Shown one piece after another: positions 1 through 6,969 of a stretch of DNA of 11,224 nt. The notes beneath the pieces were generated by a model. The model was not told the DNA's origin. It ran no database searches and saw nothing but the letters and a program-made list of their open reading frames with translations. The DNA comes from Gemmatimonadales bacterium. Its GTDB lineage: Bacteria; Gemmatimonadota; Gemmatimonadetes; Gemmatimonadales; GWC2-71-9. The DNA lies in NCBI GenBank assembly GCA_013816685.1, contig JACDDX010000030.1, positions 1-11,224 on the forward strand, given 5' to 3'. The stretch's first letter is position 1, and each line of letters opens with the position of its first letter. Made by a program: the position numbers and the translations under genes.

Positions 1-523
1 CGACCACCGCCGTCACCGGTCGCTCGAGCCGGTGCCGGCTGATGATGCCGTCCCGATAGCGCTGCAGCACGGAGCTGTCGGCCGTCTCCTTCCCGTCACC
101 CGTGCGCCACCGCTCGACGGTGATGACCTCCCACAGATCGAGGATCTCGTCGCCATGAAACGCCTCGCCCCCCAGCACCATTTTGAAGCCATTGAACTCG
201 GGCGGATTGTGTGACCCCGTGACCTGAATCCCACCGTCGGCCTGGAGCGCGAACACTCCGAAGTAGAGCGCCGGCGTCGGCAGCATGCCGACATCCAGCG
301 CGGTGCCGCCTGCGTCCACGATTCCGAGCCGGACGCCCTCGGACAGCGCCGGCCCCGAGGGCCGGTTGTCGCGGCCGACCGCGATGACCGGCGCCCGGCC
401 CAGCCGGGACCACGCCTCGCTCGCGAACGCCCGGCCCAGCGCCCGGGCGAATGCCGGCGTCAGCTCGCGATCGACGATGCCGCGGACGTCGTACTGCCGG
501 AAGATCGACCTGGGGACGTTCAC
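1..523 (-). CDS. Phosphomannomutase/phosphoglucomutase, 3' end cut by window edge
   Basis: The visible 174 residues form the N-terminal domain of an alpha-D-phosphohexomutase, which interconverts the 6-phosphate and 1-phosphate of mannose or glucose in the cytoplasm for nucleotide-sugar and polysaccharide synthesis. The opening IFRQYDVRG (residues 7-15), AVGRDNRPSG (48-57), LPTPALYF (81-88) and the active-site loop VTGSHNPPEFNGFK (101-114) are seen directly. Ser104 is the expected phosphorylated catalytic serine. The TGSHNPP form and the YDVRG opening fit the PMM/PGM (AlgC/ManB-like) branch better than GlmM, which typically has FGTDGIRG and SASHNP. Family members are about 450-460 residues, so the metal-binding DGDGDR loop and sugar-binding domains lie off the left edge. 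The start is a GTG at 521-523, seven bases after the nuoN stop; the SD is weak (GGAG about 13 nt upstream). Close spacing suggests read-through from the nuo operon. Substrate preference (mannose or glucose) cannot be told from this part. Confidence 0.93.
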   Translation of the reverse strand, partial: MNVPRSIFRQYDVRGIVDRELTPAFARALGRAFASEAWSRLGRAPVIAVGRDNRPSGPALSEGVRLGIVDAGGTALDVGMLPTPALYFGVFALQADGGIQVTGSHNPPEFNGFKMVLGGEAFHGDEILDLWEVITVERWRTGDGKETADSSVLQRYRDGIISRHRLERPVTAVV

Positions 524-530
524 CGGCTGC

Positions 531-2030
531 TCACCGCTCCGCCATGCCACTCACGAGATTGGTCAGCGACCGGGCGCTCGCGAGTGCGCCGTCGAGCACT
601 GGTGTCGGCCAGATGCCGAACAGGATGGTCGCACCGACCACCGCCGCCACGATGGCCTTGCTCGCCCGGGAGAACGCCACCTGCCGGTGCGCATCGACCG
701 AGCGCTCGGGCTTGAAGGTCATCGCGGTCACGACCGGAAGGTAGTAACCGGCCGAGATCGCGCTGCCGATCACCGTGGCCACCGGCAGGATCCAGTGCCC
801 TTCACGGAGTGCCGAGGCGATCAGGTACCACTTGCCGACGAAGCCGAAGGTGGCGGGAAAGCCGAGCAGCGACAGCAGACAGATCGCGAGCGACAGCGAG
901 CCCCAGGGCCGCTTCTCGAAGAGTCCTTCGAGGTCGTCGATGAGCACGGTCCGGGAGCCCACGTGCTCCACTGCGGCGACCATGCCGAAGCTGCCAATCG
1001 TCGCCATGCAGTAGGAGGCCAGGTAGAAGAGCACCGCACCCGACCCGAACGGGGTGCCGGCCCAGACGGCCACGAGGATATACCCCGCGTGCGCGACCGA
1101 GCTGTAGGCGAGCATGCGCTTGAGGGAGTCCTGCGCCAGCGCGACGATGTTGCCGAACAGGATCGTCGCCACCGCAAGGGCGCCGATGATCGGCTGCCAC
1201 AGCTCCTTCGCCGAGGGAAATCCCTCGTTCAGCACCCGCACCAGGGCCACGAACGCCGCCGCCTTGACGCCCGTCGCCATGAAGCCGGTGATGGGGGTCG
1301 GCGACCCGTCGTAGACGTCGGGGGCCCACATATGGAAGGGCACCGCGGAGACCTTGAACGCGAATCCGATCAGCAGCATGCCCAGCCCGAGCCGCAGCAG
1401 GAGCGTCGTCGGGGCGCCGGTGAGCTGGGCCGCGATGAGCGTGAGGTTGGTCTGCCCGGTCGCGCCCCAGATCAGGGCGATGCCGTACAGCAGAAACCCG
1501 GACGCGAACGCCCCGATCAGGAAGTACTTGAGCGCTGCCTCGGCCGACGAGCGCCGGAACCGGTCGAAGCCGGCCAGCACGTACACCGACACCGACATCA
1601 CCTCAAGCCCGAGGAAGACCATGATGAGATCGGACGCCGCGGCCATGAGCAGCATGCCGACCGCGGCGAAGAGCACCAGGCAGTGATACTCGGGCGCGAG
1701 CAGGCGCTGACGGGTCAGGTAGCGGATCGACAGCAGCGTCGTGGCGCCGGTGATGCCGAGGATCAGCGCCGCGGACGCGTAGCGGAACTCGTCGAGCGCG
1801 ATCATGTGGGGCACGCCATCGGAGCGCGCGTCGTGGCTCCACAACCACCAGAGCGCCACGCCCGAGAGCGCCACCCCGACGAAGGAGAGCCAGCCGGCGA
1901 GCTGGCTGTCGCGCTCGGTCGTGTGACGCCAGGCGACGACGAGCAGGACGACCAGCGACCAGGCCGTGAGCACCAGCTCCGGCAGCAGCGCGAGCGCGGC
2001 CCCGATGGGTGTGTGGGTATCGAGGTTCAC
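531..2030 (-). CDS. nuoN: NADH-quinone oxidoreductase subunit N (complex I antiporter-like subunit)
   Basis: NuoN is one of three Mrp-antiporter-like proton-pumping subunits in the membrane arm of complex I. The 499-residue product is almost wholly hydrophobic, with about 14 membrane segments, and is close to the family's usual length of about 480-500. Charged residues known to matter in E. coli NuoN are all present: Glu143 in GLEVMSVSVY (E. coli E133), Lys168 (K158), Lys226 in AFKVSAVPFHMW (K217), His233 (H224), Lys256 (K247) and Lys400 in GFVGKWYL (K395). The segment PDVYDGSPTPITGFMATGVK (237-256) is the typical NuoN signature. Translation starts at a GTG that overlaps the nuoM stop as GTGA, preceded by a consensus AGGAGG seven bases upstream, so this start is well supported. 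It is the last nuo gene of the operon; the mutase gene follows after seven bases. Confidence 0.97.
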   Translation of the reverse strand: MNLDTHTPIGAALALLPELVLTAWSLVVLLVVAWRHTTERDSQLAGWLSFVGVALSGVALWWLWSHDARSDGVPHMIALDEFRYASAALILGITGATTLLSIRYLTRQRLLAPEYHCLVLFAAVGMLLMAAASDLIMVFLGLEVMSVSVYVLAGFDRFRRSSAEAALKYFLIGAFASGFLLYGIALIWGATGQTNLTLIAAQLTGAPTTLLLRLGLGMLLIGFAFKVSAVPFHMWAPDVYDGSPTPITGFMATGVKAAAFVALVRVLNEGFPSAKELWQPIIGALAVATILFGNIVALAQDSLKRMLAYSSVAHAGYILVAVWAGTPFGSGAVLFYLASYCMATIGSFGMVAAVEHVGSRTVLIDDLEGLFEKRPWGSLSLAICLLSLLGFPATFGFVGKWYLIASALREGHWILPVATVIGSAISAGYYLPVVTAMTFKPERSVDAHRQVAFSRASKAIVAAVVGATILFGIWPTPVLDGALASARSLTNLVSGMAER

Positions 2031-3601
2031 CGCGCGGCCTCCTGGCGGATGACACCGGCCTCGTGCGCGAGTGGTGGCAGGTGGGGCGACACCATCTCGA
2101 TGTACCGGCGGCTGGCCGCCTCGGTCCGGCGGAGGAACGGATTGGGGTATACGCCCATCCAGATCATGGACCCGACCAGCGGTACCAGCACCGCCAGCTC
2201 CCTGAGGTCCACATCGCGCAGGGTCCGGTTGGCCTCGTGGACCAGGGGGCTGAAGAAGACCCGCTGCACCGCCCAGAGCAGATAGGCGGCCGCGAACACG
2301 ATGACGATCGTGGCGATGCCGACCGCGACCGGGAAGCGCGCATAGCTGCCCAGAAGCACCAGGAACTCACCGATGAAGCCGTTCAGCCCGGGCAGCCCGA
2401 TGGACGCGAACGCGGTGATCACGAACGCGGTCGTGAGGATCGGCGCCACCCGCGCGATCCCGCCGTAGTCGGCGATGAGCCGGGTATGCCGGCGATCGTA
2501 CAGCATGCCGATGAGGAAGAAGAGGCACCCGGTCGACACCCCGTGCGCGATCATCACCATGATCGCACCCTGGACGCTCTGGACGGTGCTGCCCCAGATG
2601 CCGAGCATGACGAAACCCAGATGGCTCACCGAGGAGTACGCGACCAGCTTCTTGAGATCGGGTTGCACCATGGAGACCAGCGCGGCGTAGAGGATGCCGG
2701 TCACCGCCAGCACCACGAAAACCGCGGAGACGGCGGGACTCAGGGCGAACGCCGGGAACAGCGGGATCGCGAACCGGAGAAAGCCGTAGGTTCCCATCTT
2801 GAGCAGGATCACCGCGAGGTCGACGCTGCCCGCGGTCGGCGCTTCGACGTGCGCGTCGGGCAGCCAGGTGTGGAACGGAAAGATCGGGACCTTGACCGCA
2901 AAGGCGAGGGCGAAGGCCGTGAAGAGCCAGGGCGCCTGTCCCGCCAGGGCGTCGCGGTTGGCGAGCAGGTGGTCATAGGAGAACGAGTAGGTGCCGGTCG
3001 CCCGTCCCACCGTCCAGACCATCGCCACGATGGCCACCAGCATCAGCAGCGAGCCGGAGAAGGTGTACAGCACGAACTTGGTCGCCGCGTAGAGCCGGTT
3101 GCTGCTGCCCCACACGCCGATGAGAAAGTACATCGGAATCAGCAGCAGCTCCCAGAAGCAGTAGAACAGGAACAGATCGAGCGAGATGAAGACGCCGATC
3201 ATCGCCGATTTGAGCGCGAGCAGCAGCGCGTAATATCCTCGGCGCCGCACCTGGATCGAGTGCCAGCTTCCCCAGACGAGCAGCGGCATCATGCCGGTCG
3301 CGAGCAGCACCATGAAGAGCGAGATGCCGTCGATGCCGATGTGGTAGCTCACGCCCCAGCCCCGGATCCAGTCCACCTGAGACTCGAACTGGATGCCGCC
3401 GTTCGACGGGTCGAAGGCGAACCAGAGACCCAGTGCCAGGAAGAACTCGAGGCCCGCCACCACCAGGGTGAACCAGCGGGCCCAGGAGCCGGGCGCGACC
3501 AGGATGCCGATCGCGCCCACCAGCGGCAGGATCAGCAGCACGTGGAGTATCCAGCGGTTGTACCCGATGGCGGCCAGGATGGGCGAGAAGAACTGTTCCA
3601 T
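2027..3601 (-). CDS. nuoM: NADH-quinone oxidoreductase subunit M (complex I antiporter-like subunit)
   Basis: NuoM is the central antiporter-like subunit of the complex I membrane arm and carries a proton channel. The 524-residue polytopic protein matches the usual length of about 500-525. Expected functional residues are visible: Glu151 in FWELLLIPMYFLIG (E. coli E144), Lys237 in FAVKVPIFPFHTWLPDAHVE (K234), Lys268 in ILLKMGTYGFLRF (K265), His327 in AYSSVSHLGF (H322), His353 (H348) and Glu412 in GFIGEF (E407). The double PFHTWLPDAHVEAPTAGSV signature separates it from NuoL and NuoN. Start is ATG, six bases after the nuoL TAA; the upstream SD is weak (GGA about 9 nt away), which fits translational coupling to nuoL. 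Its stop overlaps the nuoN GTG start. The C-terminal tail after about residue 490 is soluble and not strongly conserved in the family. Confidence 0.97.
   Translation of the reverse strand: MEQFFSPILAAIGYNRWILHVLLILPLVGAIGILVAPGSWARWFTLVVAGLEFFLALGLWFAFDPSNGGIQFESQVDWIRGWGVSYHIGIDGISLFMVLLATGMMPLLVWGSWHSIQVRRRGYYALLLALKSAMIGVFISLDLFLFYCFWELLLIPMYFLIGVWGSSNRLYAATKFVLYTFSGSLLMLVAIVAMVWTVGRATGTYSFSYDHLLANRDALAGQAPWLFTAFALAFAVKVPIFPFHTWLPDAHVEAPTAGSVDLAVILLKMGTYGFLRFAIPLFPAFALSPAVSAVFVVLAVTGILYAALVSMVQPDLKKLVAYSSVSHLGFVMLGIWGSTVQSVQGAIMVMIAHGVSTGCLFFLIGMLYDRRHTRLIADYGGIARVAPILTTAFVITAFASIGLPGLNGFIGEFLVLLGSYARFPVAVGIATIVIVFAAAYLLWAVQRVFFSPLVHEANRTLRDVDLRELAVLVPLVGSMIWMGVYPNPFLRRTEAASRRYIEMVSPHLPPLAHEAGVIRQEAAR
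2038..2043 (-). promoter_or_regulatory. Consensus Shine-Dalgarno (AGGAGG) for nuoN
   Basis: The minus strand reads AGGAGG, followed by seven bases and the GTG start of nuoN at 2028-2030. It lies inside the last codons of nuoM. A perfect SD at good spacing fixes the GTG as the nuoN start and should allow efficient initiation despite the non-ATG codon and the 4-bp overlap. Confidence 0.85.
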
Positions 3602-3607
3602 GGCCGG

Positions 3608-5578
3608 TTATCCGAGGAGCACGTGAAGGATCCAGACGGCGCCCACGGCGAAGAACAGCACGTAGAATCCGACCTGTCCGGTCTGGAGTTGGCTGCCGAG
3701 CCAGCCGACGCCACGGAAGAGCCGCGCCGAGCCGTTCACCAGCAGGCCGTCCACCAGTCCCTGATCGAAGAAGCGCCAGAGCACCGAGCGCGAGAAACCG
3801 ACGACCGGCCTGACGATCACCCGGTCGTAGGCCTCGTCGACGTAATACTTGTTGGCCAGCACCCGCGCGAAGCCGGTGTCGGGGAGCGCCTCCCGCGCCG
3901 GAAGCAGCCGGCTGTTCAGCGTCGCCCGATACCCGAGCACCAGCCCGGCGACACCGGCCAGCACCGCGGCGGCGATCAGCAGATATTCGGTGCTGCCACG
4001 CAGCTCCTCGACCTGGAGGTAGCCGGCGCTCGGCGCGAACACCGGCCGGAGCCAGCCCGCCAGCGCGTGGTGGCCGCCGAGCGCGGCGGGGACGTTCAGG
4101 ATGCCCCCCAGCGCGCTCAACACGCCGAGTACGATGAGCGGGCCGGTCATGATCGCGCCGGGCTCGTGCAGATGCTCGCGGGCGGCCGCGCCGCTCCGGT
4201 TCTCGCCGTGGAACGTCATCACCATGAGCCGCGCCATGTAGAACGCCGTCGCGAACGCGGCCGCGAGTCCCATCGCGTAGAACAGGTAGTACCAGGGATT
4301 GTCAGCCCCGCGGACAAAGGCGGCGGTCAGAATTTCGTCCTTCGAGAAGAAGCCGGAGAACGGCGGCACGCCCGCAATGGCCAGCGTGGCGATCCACATC
4401 AGTACCCAGGTCTTCGGCAGGTAGCTCCTCAGCCCGCCCATGTTGCGCATGTCCTGCGCGTCATCGTGAGAATGCGAGGCGTGGTAGGCGTGATGCATCG
4501 CATGAATCACGCTGCCGGCGCCGAGGAACAGGAGCGCCTTGAAGAAGGCATGGGTGACGAGGTGAAACAGTCCGCTGACGAACACCCCCGTCCCCACGCC
4601 CACGAACATGTACCCCAGCTGGGAAACGGTGGAATAGGCCAGCACCTTCTTGATGTCGTACTGCCGGAGCCCGATCGACGCGGCGAAGAGCGCGGTCAGC
4701 GCGCCGACTCCGGCGATGAGCGTGCTCGTCGCCGGCGCCATGGCGAACAGCACGTTGGTGCGCGCCACCAGGTAGACGCCGGCCGTCACCATCGTGGCGG
4801 CATGGATGAGCGCGGAGACCGGGGTCGGGCCCGCCATGGCGTCCGGCAGCCAGGTGTAGAGTGGGATCTGCGCCGATTTGCCGGTGCACCCGAGGAAGAG
4901 GAACAGGGTGATCAGGGTGACCGCGGTGCCCCCAGGCTGCAGCAGCCGCGGCGCCTCGCGGGCGATGCCGACGAACTCCAGCGTGCCCAGGGTGGTCCAG
5001 AGCTGGAACATCGCGATCAGCACGCCGAAGTCGCCGATCCGGTTCATCAGAAACGCCTTCTTGCCGGCGCTCGCGTTGGCGGTGTCGGAGAACCAGAACC
5101 CGATCAGCAGGTAGGAGCAGAGCCCCACGCCTTCCCAGCCGATGAACAGGACCGGCAGGCTCGAGCCCAGCACCAGCACCAGCATGAACACGATGAACAG
5201 GTTGAGGTAGGCGAAGTACCGCGCGTAGCCCGCGTCCTCCTGCATGTAGCCGACGCTGAACAGGTGGATCAGGCTGCCGACCCCGGTCACGACCAGCAGC
5301 ATCACGGCTGCGAGCGGGTCCACCTGGAAGGCGATGTCGATGTGAAACCGATCGACCGGCAGCCAGGCCCACAGCTTCACGATCTCCGGCTCGACGATGT
5401 GGGCGGAGCGTACCGTGAGGAAGATGCCGAGCGAAACCACAAACGACGCGACCAGGCTGCCGACGCCGGCAACACTGACCGCCCGCCTGGCATTCGGCCG
5501 GGCGAAGGCGAGCGCACCGTTCACGAGGAAGCCCAGCAGCGGGAAGGCAACCGTGAGCCAGACCAGATGAACGGGCAT
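3608..5578 (-). CDS. nuoL: NADH-quinone oxidoreductase subunit L (distal antiporter-like subunit with lateral helix)
   Basis: NuoL is the most distal proton-pumping subunit of complex I; its long C-terminal amphipathic helix runs along the membrane arm. The product is 656 residues (family about 610-680). Visible functional residues: Glu149 in FIGWEGVGLCSYLLIGFW (E. coli E144), Lys234 in GKSAQIPLYTWLPDAM (K229), His259 in SALIHAATMV (H254), His339 and His343 in LFHLVTHAFFKALLF (H334, H338), Lys347 (K342), and Lys413-Asp414 in GFFSKDEIL (K399-D400). The C-terminal part from about residue 560, containing ANKYYVDEAYDRVIVRP, matches the lateral-helix region. A longer in-frame reading exists up to 5779, but it only overlaps nuoK in another frame. 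The ATG at 5576-5578, sharing its A with the nuoK stop (TGATG), begins the typical hydrophobic N-terminus, with AGGGG three bases upstream. Unusual: a short His-rich insertion at about residues 359-373. Confidence 0.97.
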   Translation of the reverse strand: MPVHLVWLTVAFPLLGFLVNGALAFARPNARRAVSVAGVGSLVASFVVSLGIFLTVRSAHIVEPEIVKLWAWLPVDRFHIDIAFQVDPLAAVMLLVVTGVGSLIHLFSVGYMQEDAGYARYFAYLNLFIVFMLVLVLGSSLPVLFIGWEGVGLCSYLLIGFWFSDTANASAGKKAFLMNRIGDFGVLIAMFQLWTTLGTLEFVGIAREAPRLLQPGGTAVTLITLFLFLGCTGKSAQIPLYTWLPDAMAGPTPVSALIHAATMVTAGVYLVARTNVLFAMAPATSTLIAGVGALTALFAASIGLRQYDIKKVLAYSTVSQLGYMFVGVGTGVFVSGLFHLVTHAFFKALLFLGAGSVIHAMHHAYHASHSHDDAQDMRNMGGLRSYLPKTWVLMWIATLAIAGVPPFSGFFSKDEILTAAFVRGADNPWYYLFYAMGLAAAFATAFYMARLMVMTFHGENRSGAAAREHLHEPGAIMTGPLIVLGVLSALGGILNVPAALGGHHALAGWLRPVFAPSAGYLQVEELRGSTEYLLIAAAVLAGVAGLVLGYRATLNSRLLPAREALPDTGFARVLANKYYVDEAYDRVIVRPVVGFSRSVLWRFFDQGLVDGLLVNGSARLFRGVGWLGSQLQTGQVGFYVLFFAVGAVWILHVLLG

Positions 5579-5874
5579 CAGCCCCTGAGCAGGTTGATGT
5601 TCTCGAGATCCACCGATTGCTCGTGGCGGAAGATGGCCAGGATGATCGCGAGCCCGACGGCCGCCTCGGCGGCGGCGACGGTCATGACGAAGAAGACCAT
5701 CACGTAACCACCGGCACCGTATAGCCGGCTCAGCGCCACGAAGGTGAGATTGACGGCATTGAGCATCAGCTCGATGCACATGAACAGCACGATCGCGTTG
5801 CGCCGGAGCAGCACGCCCGCGACGCCCAGACTGAAGAGGATGGCCGAGAGCGCGAGCGAGGGTCCGAGCAGCAT
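5578..5874 (-). CDS. nuoK: NADH-quinone oxidoreductase subunit K (ND4L homologue)
   Basis: NuoK is a small membrane subunit of complex I, linking the quinone-proximal region with the antiporter-like subunits; it holds part of the E-channel. The product is 98 residues (E. coli about 100) with three membrane helices. The two buried glutamates needed for pumping are present: Glu35 in FMCIELMLNAVNL and Glu70 in VAAAEAAVGLAI (E. coli E36 and E72). The C-terminal ENINLLRG also matches the family. The frame stays open up to 6120, but that extension is a shadow of nuoJ. The ATG at 5872-5874 is chosen because it follows the nuoJ stop by one base, gives the standard length and has GGAAGG six bases upstream. 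The stop overlaps the nuoL ATG by one base, so nuoL is likely translationally coupled. Confidence 0.96.
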   Translation of the reverse strand: MLLGPSLALSAILFSLGVAGVLLRRNAIVLFMCIELMLNAVNLTFVALSRLYGAGGYVMVFFVMTVAAAEAAVGLAIILAIFRHEQSVDLENINLLRG

Positions 5875-5875
5875 G

Positions 5876-6430
5876 TCAGACCTTCCGCTTGGCGAGGACC
5901 ACCGCGCCCACGATCGCCGAGAGCAGGAGGACGGAAGTCGCTTCGAACGGAACCAGATACTGCTGGAACAGCGGCGCGGCCACGCCGCCGACGACCCCTC
6001 GCGCCGCCGTCTCCTGCTGCGCCGCCTGCCCCGCCGCGAACAGTGCCGCCGGATTGGCGAGCGGTGTCCCGGTAATCTCGGCCGCCAGGCGACGGGGGGT
6101 GTAGCGCCAGAGCGTGGCAAGCTCCACGACCAGCAGTCCCACGACCACGACCGTGGCGCCGACCATCGACGATCCCCGCAGATCGGGCGTCGAGTGCCCG
6201 ATGTTGAGCAGCATGATCACGAAGAGGAAGAGCACCATGACCGCACCGGCGTAGACCAGCACCTGGACCGCCGCGATGAACTGGGCGCCCAGCAGGACGT
6301 AGATGCCGGCCAGCGAGAACATCGTGGTGACGAGCCAGAGCGCCGCCGACACCGCACTCCGCTGCAGAATGCAGAGCGCGGCCGAGACCACCGCGATCGT
6401 GGCGAAGACGTAGAAGACGACCTCCGTCAT
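5876..6430 (-). CDS. nuoJ: NADH-quinone oxidoreductase subunit J (ND6 homologue)
   Basis: NuoJ is a membrane subunit of complex I that packs between NuoH and NuoK; its third helix undergoes conformational change in the proposed coupling mechanism. The 184-residue product (E. coli 184) has five hydrophobic segments. Conserved third-helix sequence AAVQVLVYAGAVMVLFLFVI (53-72) contains Tyr60, the counterpart of E. coli Y59, and the glycine near the pi-bulge. The C-terminal ATSVLLLSAIVGAVVLAK (164-181) is also typical. Between them, residues about 110-155 form an Ala/Gly-rich extramembrane linker, variable in the family. The ATG start directly abuts the nuoI TAG stop, with AAAGGTGAG just upstream as SD; the stop lies one base before nuoK. 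This spacing implies coupled translation from nuoI through nuoL. Confidence 0.96.
   Translation of the reverse strand: MTEVVFYVFATIAVVSAALCILQRSAVSAALWLVTTMFSLAGIYVLLGAQFIAAVQVLVYAGAVMVLFLFVIMLLNIGHSTPDLRGSSMVGATVVVVGLLVVELATLWRYTPRRLAAEITGTPLANPAALFAAGQAAQQETAARGVVGGVAAPLFQQYLVPFEATSVLLLSAIVGAVVLAKRKV
5881..5886 (-). promoter_or_regulatory. Shine-Dalgarno (GGAAGG) for nuoK
   Basis: GGAAGG on the minus strand lies six bases before the ATG at 5872-5874, inside the last codons of nuoJ. It supports this start over longer in-frame readings into nuoJ. Confidence 0.75.
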
Positions 6431-6949
6431 CTACTCACCTTTGGGGTCGGTGGGGTCCCACAGGGTGGAGACCGGATGAGTCTGGCTCGAGAGGCGCTCC
6501 AGGTCGTAGACGAAACGGTCGCGGCCGTATTCAGCGTTCTCGTAGTGTACCCCCACGTGAATCGCCTCTTCCGGGCACACTTCCTGGCAGTACCCGCAGA
6601 AGACGCAGCGGAACTCGTCGATCTCGTAAATGAGCGGGTAGCGGTTGCCCTGTTCGTCCTCGCCCGGCACCAGCTTGATGCAGTTGGCGGGGCACACCTG
6701 CGGACAAAGCCCGCAGGCGACGCACTTGGAACGGCCCTGCTCGTCGGTGAGCATGCGATGGGTGCCGCGCCACCGCGGAGAAATCGCCCACGCGCCCCGA
6801 TCGTCCCGGGTGCTCTTCTCCTCCGGGTACTCCATGGTGACGCGGGTGCGGAACATGTGCCGAAACGTCAGCGCCATACCCTTGAGGGTGGCGCGGACGT
6901 AGCTCACTTCGCGTTCGGGCCGCTTCATTACCTTGACGCCGATTGCCAT
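6431..6949 (-). CDS. nuoI: NADH-quinone oxidoreductase subunit I (two [4Fe-4S] ferredoxin-like subunit)
   Basis: NuoI (TYKY homologue) passes electrons between NuoG and cluster N2 in NuoB through clusters N6a and N6b. The 172-residue product contains two classic 8Fe ferredoxin motifs: CVACGLCPQVCP (Cys76, 79, 82, 86) and CVFCGYCQEVCP (Cys115, 118, 121, 125). An additional Cys90 follows the first motif (CPANCIKL), which is also common in this family. The N-terminal stretch, about residues 14-36, contains the amphipathic region ATLKGMALTFRHMFRTRVTM expected at the membrane surface. The ATG at 6947-6949 follows the nuoH stop by 20 bases and has only an A-rich AAGAAAG as SD; a second ATG seven codons downstream (6926-6928) is an alternative start but has AAGG too close. 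The TAG stop directly abuts nuoJ. Confidence 0.96.
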   Translation of the reverse strand: MAIGVKVMKRPEREVSYVRATLKGMALTFRHMFRTRVTMEYPEEKSTRDDRGAWAISPRWRGTHRMLTDEQGRSKCVACGLCPQVCPANCIKLVPGEDEQGNRYPLIYEIDEFRCVFCGYCQEVCPEEAIHVGVHYENAEYGRDRFVYDLERLSSQTHPVSTLWDPTDPKGE

Positions 6950-6969
6950 TGCTTTCTTTTCCGGACGGG

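Noticed and set aside
285..2285. A 666-codon plus-strand open frame opposite nuoN.
   Set aside because: Codon-aligned antisense shadow of nuoN with the same low-complexity polar composition; no family resemblance.
2819..2821. An aspartate (Asp261) within a NuoM membrane segment (TAGSVDLAVILLKMG).
   Set aside because: It first looked like an odd buried charge, but as I recall E. coli NuoM has the same SVDLAG form at the matching position (offset +3), so it appears to be a normal family feature.
2009..5707. A 1232-codon open frame on the plus strand, opposite nuoM and nuoL.
   Set aside because: It is exactly codon-aligned to both genes (same phase). Stops in that frame need TTA, CTA or TCA codons in the sense genes, which are rare at this GC. 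Its product is an implausible His/Glu/Gln/Asp/Arg-rich string, the complement of Leu/Val/Ala-rich membrane codons.
5579..5779. A 67-codon N-terminal extension of nuoL.
   Set aside because: It overlaps nuoK in another frame, is Arg/His-rich and unlike any NuoL N-terminus; the ATG at 5576-5578 begins the typical hydrophobic start.
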